DNA from: Parus major
Lineage: Eukaryota > Chordata > Aves > Passeriformes > Paridae
Direction: 5' to 3'
Length of the DNA stretch: 64,000 nt
NCBI RefSeq assembly: GCF_001522545.3
Contig: NC_031771.1
Coordinates: 23,934,847-23,998,846 of the forward strand
The notes beneath the pieces were generated by a model that ran no database searches, was not told the origin of the DNA, and was given only the letters and a program-made list of their open reading frames with translations. Of this stretch, positions 12,701-24,632 are shown one piece after another; positions within the stretch are counted from its first letter, which is position 1, and each line of letters opens with the position of its first letter. Both the position numbers and the translations under genes were made by a program.

Positions 12701-13596
12701 TATGCAGCATAGGGAAACTATATTAAGAATGACTTTTAAAAAGTAAAATATTTGTGACTATTTTTCATATATTTCCACCTTAAGATATCCTAGCTAGTCT
12801 GGCTACAACAAGGCAGAAAATCCCCACTTTGAAGTCCTAGGTCTTGAGACACTGAAGGAGTTAATAGCAAGTGTTCTGTGTCCATTAAAGAAGCTCACAC
12901 ATTTCCAAAATTTGGTAGCATTTAGGTGTGTATAAATGGAAGCAATTATTGTCAAGCAATAATTAATTTTGTTCCACAGTGAATTGCATAAAGATTGCTT
13001 TAAATTTGATGAAAGGTATCTTAAGTAATCTCTGATCTCTTTGCTGATCATCCCCAGCCCTACCTGTCACTGTGGAATGGCAAGCTGTCCCCTTGACAGA
13101 AATCCTATGAAAGGACATCTGTGCTGTGTGACAATGTCATATGGAAGGATTACTGGTTTAATAGAGTTGAGTTTTTTCCTTGCTCAAACAGATGCATCTG
13201 TCAGTCAGACTAAAAAAAAAAAAAGAGCCATGTTTTATGGCAATAATTTTCACTTTGAAATTTCCATGCAAATACAGCAATAAAAAGAACAAAAAATTAT
13301 AAACAATTTCTGCCAAAAATATGGTACATGTAGCTGTTGAAAACCAAACAGAAATAACTTGGAGTATCACATGCATGATATTAACCAAATATGACAAGGA
13401 AACACTAGTACAACAGATATATTCTAGGCTGTGTCTTGGACAGCTTCTAAGCGCAGCTTGAAAAGCTGTGTTTAAAAGATCACTTTCCAATATGGCATCT
13501 CCCTGTTTTTTCCAAGCTTTTTTTTTTCCCCTTTTACTTTTCCTGATTTCCCTTTCCTGATTTCCAAACCTACCCTGTCTTTGGATCCTTCTTCTT
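9740..13596. other. Unique noncoding sequence
   Basis: No gene recognised. At 11735-11860 a pyrimidine-rich tract ending in CAACCAGCAG precedes a short CpG-retaining segment that looks somewhat exon-like (see findings). A 13-A run at about 13213-13225 is simple sequence. The segment at 12850-13040 reads like slowly evolving noncoding DNA, with TAATTAAT and AATTATTG motifs, but I cannot show this. Confidence 0.5.

Positions 13597-13637
<41 letters not shown>
13597..13637. repeat. Compound (TA)n(TG)n microsatellite
   Basis: Six TA units pass directly into fourteen TG units, followed by a decayed TATG-rich tail to about 13660. This is ordinary simple sequence, probably length-polymorphic and usable as a marker. 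Alternating TG can adopt Z-DNA. Confidence 0.97.
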
Positions 13638-13639
<2 letters not shown>

Positions 13640-16070
13640 TTACATATGTGTATGTATGCACATTTTATTTTTAATGAACAGAAGAGAAAAAAAACTTTTG
13701 CCACTAAAGAATTGTGTGACTTCTGAAGGTTTGTCTATGCTAAATATTTCATTTTGATAGTTACAATATCATATGTCCACAGGAGAAGATATGATGACTG
13801 TCTCATGCATATGAAGACCTTGTGTGTGGTAAAAGCCTGGTTTGTAGCCAGGTCTTTTGCTCAACTGAACTTAATATCAAGACCATAATATCAAGGAGCT
13901 GGATCCTTAGAAACATTCATATAAACATAGTGATATAGGAAAACAGATGCCTCAGCATCTACTGCAGCTGAGAATGTTCTCTTTTTTTTTCTTTTTTTTT
14001 TTTTTTTCAGGAGAATGAAAAAGTTTCCATGGTTTTAAGATAGGTATTTTTTTGGTGAAGTATATCAAAGTTTGCCTCCAATAATCTGTAGCTGTTATTT
14101 ATATCTGCCAAGGAGAGCTATAAGTTCAGCCTTGACATGGTTTCAATAGTGTGAACCTCCAGATCTGCTCTAATCCCAAGATTAGATACTGAAGTGCTGC
14201 TTCAATTGTGCAGTATTATCACGTACTATCACTTGGCCCTATTTCAAACTGTAGTTTTATTGACAATACTTTCAAAGCTGTTGCTAAGTTGTGAGCACTC
14301 TGCTTTATCTAATGCTGCTTTTACAACTCCAGCTAGGTATACTTTCTTGCAGGAAGCACTATGCTAATAATAATCACCAGACAAAATGATGATCTGTATA
14401 TAACCTTTTTTCATACTGGAAGCTGTTATATTCTCAGAGCTTATTGCATCCTTAACAATTTAGACTGATTTTTCCTTACACACTCTTGGTATTGTCACTT
14501 CTACCTCAACAGGTCTTCAAAGCAATCTTAAAAAGCTCTGTATTTGTATCACAGAAATGATCTAAATTTAAATCATGTTGTTGAGTAGCTGTTCTTTTTT
14601 TCCCAAATATTATGATTCATTACTACCTTCAGTAACAGAACTTCTCCACAGTGTTCTTAAATGGGTCTGTTTCAATTCCTGGGAATTGTGTAAGGATTGC
14701 ATGCAAAATACAGATGAATAAAATAGCAGATGCATTCATTAAACAAGACAGATCGTAGAGCAAACTCATATTATAATGTGCCTCCTGTCAAAAATGAAGG
14801 GGACACATTAATAATTCCTGTGCCATCTCTAGAGCAGAAAACTGCAAGTGGTTGTATCCTTTGGGATGCAAAGGGACTAAAATGGATTTTGAGAACCTGC
14901 CTGGAAGAGACACTGTAAGAAAGCAACTGCCCATCCTAATGTCCTGTGTGAATGGCTGCCAAAACAGCTGCTGACAAAGCTGTGTTTATTTTGGGAAGGT
15001 CTGTGAGCTGTTGCACTGCCAATGTGCTGAGTAGGTTACAGGGAAAAGCAGTGCTGCTCGGTGTGGGGGATATGACACAGATGATCACTTCAAAAGAGAA
15101 ATGTGGTCGCACAACCATTCCTTTGAAGCCTTGGTGGCAGCTCCGTTTCTTTCTGTGTCACACACCTACATGGTTAACCTGGAGGAGGTCAGTAGTCACC
15201 TCTGCTGCTGCTCACTTGTCTTCTTTTTTTCCTTTCTTCTCTATCTGCTCTACCAGGTTTCAGGGTAGGGACCACTACCTGAGTTTCATTTTTAGAGACT
15301 GTAATACAATTGGTTCTGTGCTTTGCACACATACTGTGAATTAACGGCATAAAAATAGAGTTGAATACTGGGAAATCTTGAACCATCACTGCTGTTCTTA
15401 TAATTCATCAGTAGGATGGAATACTGCTCTTAGACTTCATTCTGCATGCTGAGGTCTGCACAGATGTATGGTTTGACAACAACAAAAGATTTAACTGAAA
15501 TGAAGAGTACTGATGCCACATCTTCCAATGTCAAAGGCTTCAGTCTGGTGTCTTCAGCAGCTTAGAAAAGTAAATACTGATTCAGAAAAATTATATTTGC
15601 ACTTGAACCTCACCCATGTTTTTAAATGCCAGAAGTCTTAAACCATACAGAGTTAAGTAGCATTATTGGGCCTTTGCTCCACTCAGAGTCAATTTTCATA
15701 ATGTGATATTCTTTTATTATAAGCTTTATTCTTTATTATAAGCTTATGAATAGATGCTTAGGAACTCAAATTTTAAAATCATTACGCTTTCATGCTAGGT
15801 TAGCACTCATTGATCATACGTTGTATTGTTCTATGAGACTTTAAGGAGTTTTTTGACTTAAGCATAATAGCTGGAAGTATTTCTTTTTAGTAATATCTTA
15901 AACTCTCAGAAGCAACTCAGAAGTCTGCTATGTTCCTAAATTTATCATCATAAATCTATCTTCTATTATCATCATTCTCCTACTTTTTGAGAACATTGTC
16001 AATAGGCATAACTTAATATGATACACACTGGATTGGTTGGTACACTCAATGCAAAACCAGTTTTACTTAC
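13638..16070. other. Unique noncoding sequence with a T-rich tract
   Basis: A long polypyrimidine tract (13981-14009, two T runs broken by C) ends in CAGG and resembles a 3' splice site, but no open exon with a donor follows. The 130-codon ORF at 14952-15344 has no recognisable domain. A near-perfect 19-20 bp tandem duplication of a TTATTATAAGCTT-type unit occurs at 15707-15745. Confidence 0.5.
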
Positions 16071-16162
16071 CTGATATCCTTTTCCTTGTGAATAATTGAA
16101 TTTATCATGTATCTTAGGGAATCTTGCTGTATCCTTGAGTTTGCAATCCCATTGCTATGTTC
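16071..16162 (-). other. Candidate 92-bp internal exon (unconfirmed)
   Basis: Read on the minus strand, a U-rich acceptor (ATTATTTTTGTGATGCAG, with a CTAAAT branch-like site just upstream) is followed by 92 nt. The segment ends in a near-consensus donor, CAG|GTAAGTA. One frame is open throughout and begins EHSNGIANSR, ending in KEKDI with a split codon; the other two frames contain stops. An open frame over 30 codons is not rare by chance, roughly one in four, so the splice sites carry most of the weight. I do not recognise the peptide, and no partner exon was found elsewhere in the window. It could be a coding exon, a noncoding-RNA exon or a pseudo-exon in a long intron. Confidence 0.25.
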
Positions 16163-19100
16163 CTGCATCACAAAAATAATTTAGTTCACTATCCTGTAAA
16201 AGCTTTTCAGAGTAATTGATTCTATTCAGAGTCTATTCTATATGTTCTATGAAGTTTCTTTAAAGCAAAGTAATGCAAAAAGAGTATTTAAAATTACATC
16301 ACTTATCAACAAACAATATTCCTTTTCATTTTCAGCTTATATAATATAAATTCTGTAAACATTTGTTTATGCCTTTACACTCAAATAAATGTAGTAGAGT
16401 CTTGAGCAGCCTGTTTTTATACATATCAAAGCACCCTTTCTCTTATGGGATACAGGGATCATAGCCAATAACACAGCTTTGATTCATTTTGTCTCATGGT
16501 TAGGGCATACAGTTCTATTGCCTTACTCCCATACTGAGATAAAAATGTTTTGTATGAAGAATGAGGATTTTTCTCTGAAAATAAAGCCTGAATTTCATGA
16601 GGCATATAGATGCCTTTGGATCTGAGAGTTAGCCATCTATGAGGTATATATTGAGATTTATATATATATATTTATATCTTTGGTTTTAAGTGAGCCTGTG
16701 CATGTTTTTTCTTTATGCATGTGTTTTTTTCTTTATGCCTGTGGCATGTGTTTAATTATAACCTTCAAATATAGGGTTTTTCTCCTTACTTACATTGTGC
16801 TGTGCTTTAACCAGGCTTTCTATGGACTGTTCAAGATTACCAGCGATTATACTTATCTGGTTTCAAGTTGATTCAGTTTACAGGTTTGAATTTACAGGAC
16901 TTGACTGTCTAAGGATGCTATGCCATGTGAAACAAGTCACTGGATTTTGTTAGTTTTTGGAAGGATAACAGAAGATAAGTGTATAACTTATACATGTGGT
17001 GCAGGGACCTCAGGTTCAAAAACTTTTGCAGAACCCTACCTGGCAGACAAAAATACTCCTGACAACCCAGGCCATTTGATAGAGGTAGAGGTGCAACCTT
17101 ATATCATTCCATTGTGGACTTTGACACTGAAAAGCAGTGTTTGATGAGAAAACACTATTTTGTCTGTGTTCTGTAGAATGCTTCTGCTGTAATCTGATTT
17201 GGGGCTGAAAAGACTGCAAACAAAAAGAGTATTTTCACAGACAGAGCAGATGAGCTATGGCTGCCCAGGAAATGACCTGTGCATAACCTGAATGGCCTGT
17301 ATGATCATAGTGACAGCTATAGATGGCTGCAGTTACCTCAGAAAAGTTTATAAGTCTATCTCTACTTTCCTGTAGTGTGACATGCATCTACAGGCTAGAT
17401 CTCTTGTGATTCCAGTAAGTTATACTGCGAAGGTGTAATGGTACTAGGACTTAGAGCAAAATTATTTTGGAATAAATTCGATTAAAACATGTGTTTATAC
17501 CAAACCCCCTTCTTTTTTTCCTGAGCTCTCCTGTTATAATTAATGGGATTGGTGGGATCTTGTTGTTGCTGCAAGAACTCACAATACACTGTCTGTTTGA
17601 ATGTGTCAGTTTAAACTCTGGTAGGTGTAAAAGTGTTATGGAGGGAGCAGAAGAGCTGAGAACTTATGAGAAATTTTCTCAAATACTGAAGTCTGTTAAG
17701 AGTTAATAAAGGTAACACTGCTAGCTGAGTAAAATAATAAAGTTGAAGAGTCTTACAGCAAAAATTACTGTTTCTACATCAAATGAAAAAAAAGGACTTT
17801 GCATCAGTTTTCCAAGTGGAAAACAAGAACTCTGAGCCCTGTACTGGTATGATGAAAAGGTTTGTCAAGGAGAAGCTTTTTGCTACAGAGGAAAAAGGCA
17901 GGAATGAAATCAGACTTGCATGTTTTCCTGAGAGACCTGGGGAAGTGGCCTGAAGTGGGGATTATGAGCCAAAGCTGAGAGAGATAAGGAAAGGATGAAA
18001 GAGCGTGTGTATGTGTGTGCATGTAGCACAGAGGATTGGAAAGAGAACTGAACACAATTTTCCTGCTCACAGTCCTTGGCTAGAACTTACAAGCAGGTAG
18101 AAAGTCTCATTTTGAGAAAACCTGGTACAGAGGTGCTAGCAGAATAAAACAAGTTGCTATGTCTAAAGGGAACAAGCAATTGCTGAAGTAAATCTCTCCA
18201 GTTTATCAGTTAGAGTCACTGAAAAATAAGAAGTTTTATAGCTGGATATAGTGCAAAGGACTTAATGTAGGGCACATATCACTGAATTTCATAAAGTAAC
18301 ATAGGTATGAAAAGCACTCTGTGTAATAATGACTCATTAATGAAAGGCCTTTGGCTTAAGAATCATATTTTGAGAAGGAATGCTGGAAATTTCTAGTTAC
18401 ACCCTGAAACAATAGAAATAACTGCAACATGAGGTACTGAGAAGGGAAGTTATGAGCTTCAGCATAATTCTACTGAAACTCTAACAAGAATGTTTAGATG
18501 TTTGTTACCTATAGTTCCTCTAAAAATATATGAACTTCATGTTACAGTTATATCTTTGGAATCCAACTATGACTTTAAATGGAATTTCTTCTTCACAGAT
18601 AAAATTATATAATGTTACCTCTTCTGTTTTACTTTTCAGTCTCTGTGAGGCTACATGGCTTTTTAGACTTTGGTCTGTAATTTCCGTTCAGAAATTACAA
18701 ATTGATTTAGAGACTCCAATATCCATCTGTAGATTTTTAAGTGTTTACTAGCTGAAGTCTGAGTGCTGTAACACAATAAGTAACCTACTTACCCTTTAAG
18801 TTTATTGCTTCAAGAAATGGCTAGTGCTCCAGTTTGTGGGATGTTGCATAACACGAGACTCCCCATGTATGATTTACAGCATTGACATCACAGTCTGTGC
18901 TGGTTAATGTCAGTCCTGGACTGCTGCTTTACATCAGCAACTATCAAGCTTATTCCTTATCAATAAATAAGAACCGCCTAATAGTTTAATTTAGCTTTTT
19001 TGAAAAATGTTGTACTTTTTTTTTTTATTTTGAACTATAGTTATTAATATGGTTATTTATTATATTAATCAGAGAAGAAAGAAAAACAAAGGAAGTGACT

Positions 19101-22100
19101 CCATTTTCATGGTGTTTATTGTCATTGGCAAGATCTCTTGTGGGGCCTTTCTGCCCCCACATACCTTCAACTGAGGCTGAATTCATTCCACACAGATGTG
19201 AGGACTCATTGATGGTGGCTTGTATTTTTCCAGTTCATGAAGTTATCCTGTGTCCATCTGACCTTCTGCACAAGTTAAAGCAGTTATTGAAGCCTTGCAA
19301 AGTCAGGGTTTGGGGTGAAAGATGGTCCATTTTCTTCCCATCTTAGAAAGTTCTTCTTGCAGCCAACTTTGTACCTGCAAACATGCCCTGGTTTCTTTGG
19401 AGGCAAGCAGGGGTAAGACTTCCTTGTGGCCAGATGCTGGGTTAGCACATCATCAATTCAGCTTCAGTTCATGACAAACAGAGGTGCAAGATGAGCTGTG
19501 TTGGAAGGAGCCCCTCTTAGTCCAGCCATGGCAGTGACTGTGGGGTGGCATCCTGACGTCTGGTTATCTGCTCATGTGCTTGCAGGATCTTCCTGGTGTT
19601 GTGCATGTTCCAGCCCTGCAATGTCAGGAGGGCTCTTCTAATAATACAGTTTCATGGAGTGGGTCTTTGCTTCCCTCTTATCTGTCTGTGTGTTTGTCCA
19701 AAGCCTTTCTGGTATTGGGAGAGAAGTCGTCACTTTAGGGACAAAGGAAAGATTCTTGTACAAATTAAAAATTGGATTTGGGCTTCTTAAACCTCTCATA
19801 AGATTTATTTATATATAAAACAAATTACTTTTATTTAGTTAAATTATGCTGAAACTTTTCACTGTTGGCCAAGTACTTAATAGTTCTGTCCTCATTTTGA
19901 ACTGTTTTGGTTTACTTCAAGAATATTATATGTTAGAGCAATAGCATGGCATTCGTGGTGTCAGATCGATTAGTATTCTAATTTGGACTAAGATCTTTAC
20001 ACTGGGCTATGGTCAAAGATCCTCCTCTAAGTCCTGTTAAATCTTGAACCTTTTTTTGTCTCTTTTTTCTTGAAATTCTCTGAGGGAGTTTCTCTCTGAG
20101 GCTTCTTTCTGAGAAAATTCTGTTTTTCAATCAAAATTTGCTAGTCCAACAAAGATTATCCCTTGTCAAATATAAGGAACTTAAATGTGTTATTGTAAGT
20201 GGGAGCTCTTGGTAGAGCTTTGCAGAACAAGAAGAGTTATCTCACTGCATCCACTGAATCTTTTTCTTGAATTCGTGCCACCTAGTTTGCAACTGCAGAT
20301 TTTTTTCTGAAATTCAGTATGAAATTATATGGTGAAAGGTAACAGTTTTTCTCAGTCTCTTGGGCTCAGTGAGGTGTAACATGAAGCATAGGACTTGAAA
20401 AACTGGATTTAGTCGCATGAAGTAGACCACTGAATATATACAAATTTTCATCTATTTGCACTGTATTATAAGGTCACTTTTTGTGGTTGTATTGTAAGTC
20501 TCATAGTCTCTATTTTTATTTACATAATGCTTGACCTTCTAGATGCGAGAACATAAGAACCTTAGTTACCAGGGTTTTCTACTGAGTTTCTATGCTTCAA
20601 GTGTGATTTTTGTTCACCAGAACATAGCTGAATATTTCATAACAAGAAAAGGAAATCCAAAGATCTCAAAATGCTGAGAGGATGGAAAAAAAGGAAGGGA
20701 AAAAAAAAAAAGAAAAAAATTTGATTTGGGATCCCTGAGCCATCTATCCTGGCTAAGCCTACTTTGGGCTGGGGAATTAGACTACAGACTTCCAGAACTG
20801 CTTTTCAGCCTCAGATACTCTGTGATTTGTTGTTGAATTCTGCCCAATGTGAGGTCAGGGTCTCAAAGCCTGCTAACTGTTTCCATTGTGCTTTGTTTCC
20901 CATTGGTGTTTCCATCAGTGAATCAGTCACTGACAAACAATCAACATAATTAATCCAACAGTTTGCATGAGGGTATAAGAATGATTCCTAGAGGCCTAAA
21001 TATTGTTTCTGCTGTTACTGTTCTGCTGCATTAGTTAACTGTACTGCACTGTGATTCTGTGTACTGCACTGTACTTCAGATTAATGATTAGAGAGGTTTA
21101 TGGATGCTGTAAAGAATCAGTAGTCATGTGCTTTCAAATAGGTAACATGGTCCTTGAGTAAAGGAGAGAATTAATATGCCCTTGTATTCACAGGTATTCT
21201 CTATTATTTGACTGACTTCAGTATGGGAGGTTTTTATAATGTAATGGACTAGATCACTAGTTAGATTCTAATATAAAAGACTAGATCATGACAATACATT
21301 ATGCATCTGGGTATATTTATGCTAGACCATACATCTATTAATGTGAACTCAGATACTTGCAGAAGCCTCTGCAGAACAGCAGTTACATCAAATTTTCTTC
21401 CTGGACTGGAGTCTTGTAATTTATTCAGCTAACAAAAAAGCATGGAGATTGTGTGAGTAAATCATGTTAAACTAATAGACTTGAAACTTAAAAGTTAGTT
21501 GAGAAAAACAGGAATTAAATTACAAAGTTTTTCCTATGTCCTCTTCCATGGTATTAGAGTTTCTCTACACATTGGGATGTTACTACATAGTTAGCTGTGT
21601 GTGTATGAAGTATTGGCTATGGTATGTTAGCTTCCCCACATGAACATATAATAATAAAATTAGTTCCAGGTTGGAGGGATTATCCCACTTTCAAAACAGA
21701 GTACAAAAGTGCTGTAGAGAGCTGCCTACACAGGAGATGTGTATATATTGCTGACAACATGGGAAAGTCACACTGAATTCCTGCAGTGTGTTCCCTGTGG
21801 AAACAAAGTCTTAGAGAATTGTCTCTTTGCAGCAAAAACCTATTTTTGCCTGTGAATTAGAAAGATGATGTAGAAAACATTTGCTTACCATGGACTGTTT
21901 ACCTTTTTCCTCTTAGTTTACCTAAGTTATGTGTCTATGATTTTTGCCATGCATATGCACCTGTTGTATTTCACATACATATTGTCAGTAAAACAATTTC
22001 ATTCAGAAGCCCTTCACAGGGCAAGATTACTGGAGTTGGCTGTGAGATTAGAGCATTACCTACAAATGTGTGCTTTACTGTCACTGGTAATAATATGCAA

Positions 22101-24404
22101 GCATGGCTTAAAACTGAAAGCAAACATCAGAAATTATCCAGTAGATACAGACTAAAGCTAGTTACTCAATTGCTCTTCATTTATTTGCATGAAAAGGATT
22201 TCTTAGAGTTTCAGTTTTCAGCAAAAAAGAAGGGAAATATACATGTGTATAGATAAATATATATTTAAACATATACATTTAGATCTTGTGTGTCTATATA
22301 CTGCATTCTTATGTATGAAAACCACGTATCTAGATAATAGTATATGTATCATTCAAATATGGAGAAGGTCAAAACAAATGTAAATATAAATGTGAGCTGC
22401 TTGTCCACCCTTTAGTATAAGAGATTACTGTAAAATCAGGGTAAAAACCTGTCTAAATTTCATATTGGCTTTGTAAGGATGTCTGTGACTAGAAGATGAT
22501 GTGAAGCAGTGTAGAATCAGACTCCTGCTAGAATTTCATTCCACTGGTTTTTAGTCTTTTCTTGATACTCCTTGTCATTACTGTTGTCATTCACAGCTTC
22601 CAACTTCAAAGTGCAGGTCATTTAGACTGGTTATGTCTTGTCACCTAAAAGCCATATTTTAATAATAAACCTCCCTCCATCCCATAGCAATTTCTCTCTC
22701 TGATGAGAGTGAAATACTCATTTACAGATTTCACAAAATCTGTTTGATTCATGGGGGGCTGTGACCTGGCAGTGAAATGTTTGACAAAGGACATAATTCA
22801 TCCAAGAGCCCATGTAGCTTTTATTTAGAAATGCTTGGTTTTGAAAGGAATTAAAAGGAGCAACCTTCCTAAATAATTTTTGAAGTACCCTATGATGCAA
22901 TGCTTTTTTAACATACAGGAAAAAAATCTTGATTTTTGTTTACATGCTAACTTCATCAGTTTGTCCAGAAAATGTCAGGCTACTTCTCCAAATTTGATAG
23001 ATTGGCTACCTCCAGTACAAATAGAATTCACCAATTTTTTTCAGCCCAAACTGAAACTTGATAATTTTATTGTATTCTTTATTGACTGGATTTTTTAACA
23101 CTGTATTACAATTTAAATAATAAATTCTATGTATTATACAGTTTACTGGCACAGTAAACTAAAGCCATTGGTAGGACTTTTTTCTGTAAGATAGTTCACA
23201 TGACATGAGCAATTTGCCTTATCTGGATACTTTATGAAGCTAGCCAGACTCTCAGAGTAAAATCAGCAAAAATGAGAAGTCTATACAAAGATACTGTTAC
23301 CACTCCCATATGTGGCATTTTAATAGATATGTAAATTGTGAAGGGAAAAAACCTACACCTAGAAATGAATTCATTCACCTAAAGAAATTAGTTGTAATAA
23401 ATATTTAGGAATGAAAGAGAAAGAGAGGTTGTGCATGACCTCATTAAAAGTAATATCATTTATTTAGGTGAGATCTCAATTGCATTATAAGGAAATTGGT
23501 TGCCAGTAAGATAAAATAAATTGGCAGGTCTGAATCAGTTGATCTTTTACATTTATGGACATTTCACAACGAAGTCATATTTCACAGCAGTTCTTTTTCA
23601 AATACAAACCAAAGCCTGTGTAGAGGAAGGATGACCTTTTTATCTTTGTAGTGAAAAAGCTCACAGATTTATTTTTAGACATGATGCATATGGTAAAGTA
23701 GCCAAAAATTTTCCCCAAGTGCCAGGTTGTGCATGGTCCTGAGGCAGAAGGAAGAATTTTGCTAAAGGAAATACTGTGGTGAATGCATGAAACACTTTAC
23801 CATAATAAAGACGAGGGGGAGGGTGAAGGGAGGAGAGAGAGAAATGTACAGCTAAATGTCTCTGTCTCCTAAACACTCACAGAAGTGCTGTTTGAAATTG
23901 AGCAGGAATGGGCAAGCCCCACATTCCTCCTGTGGTCATAGAGCTTCCCACTCTTCTAATGCACTCCAGTAGACTTGCAGAGTTCAGCTGCCCCTGCAGA
24001 GCTCACATCTGGTATGGAGAGCATGCTTTAATAATCCTAGAAATAATTTAGAAATACCTACTTGTCTTGGAAGCAGCTCTCCTTTGAGACTCCTTTGAGA
24101 CAGGAGGCCACAGTGACCTACAATGAGGCCCTGCAGTCCTCCACGATCGATTTTCAGTGCACAAGTGCCTTGTCAGACGTGTTGCAGCTACTGTGCATCC
24201 CCTGTGTGCTTGTGGGGGAGCTCTGAATTCCAGTTCTTAAACCTGTAGGTTGCCAAGCAGGATTGTTGTCTGGAGTCAAATTGTTGTCTGGAGGTGCTGG
24301 GTCCTGCATTTGTACAGAAAGCTGATCTGCAGTGAACCCCGTCTCCACCTACCGCATTCAACGATTTGCGTGCCTGTGTCTTCATATACTAATTTGGGGG
24401 TGTA
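16163..24404. other. Unique noncoding sequence
   Basis: No gene or clear mobile element. 16640-16680 is a short TA-rich tract. 19100-19600 is a GC-richer block without recognisable coding or repeat identity. 20685-20720 is A-rich simple sequence. 21041-21071 holds a duplicated 12-mer (GTACTGCACTGT). 24130-24404 is unusually CpG-rich and abuts the CR1 fragment, and contains a 13-bp direct repeat (TTGTTGTCTGGAG) near 24264 and 24282. Confidence 0.5.
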
Positions 24405-24632
24405 TCACAGAATTACAGAATGGATTGGGTTGGAAGGGTCCTTAAAGATCAGCTGGAGACATCATTGTAGATGGGGTCTCACGAGAGCTGAGTGGCGGGG
24501 GATCCTCCACCCTGCTGCCCACACTGCTCTGGATGCAGCCCAGGACACGTTTGGCTTTCTGGGCCACGGGTGCACATTGCCGGGGCAGGCTGAGCTTCTT
24601 GTCAAACCACACCCTCAGGTCTTCACCCACGT
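24405..24632 (-). mobile_element. CR1 LINE fragment with apparent internal deletion
   Basis: On the minus strand this runs from an ORF2 segment to the CR1 3' end. The minus frame starting at 24630 reads GEDLRVWFDKKL, then QCAPVAQKAKRVLGCIQSSV, then GSR. This is the CR1 block just downstream of the polymerase core, which in intact elements lies several hundred bp before the stop codon. By about 24455 the sequence has jumped to the terminal 3' UTR: 24405-24450 is the reverse complement of the CR1 tail, with CACAGAATTACAGAATGG then TTGGGTTGGAAGGGTCCTT. The intervening ORF2 and UTR are missing, so the copy was internally deleted or formed by template jumping. CpG content is higher than in the surroundings, suggesting a comparatively young insertion. 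Confidence 0.82.

Noticed and set aside
13981..14012. Polypyrimidine tract with CAGG resembling a 3' splice site
   Set aside because: It is simple T-rich sequence; no open exon with a donor follows.
14952..15344. 130-codon ORF on the plus strand
   Set aside because: No recognisable domain or bias, overlapped by ORFs on the other strand, and interrupted by a T-rich tract that looks like noncoding DNA. An ORF of this length is expected by chance somewhere in 64 kb.
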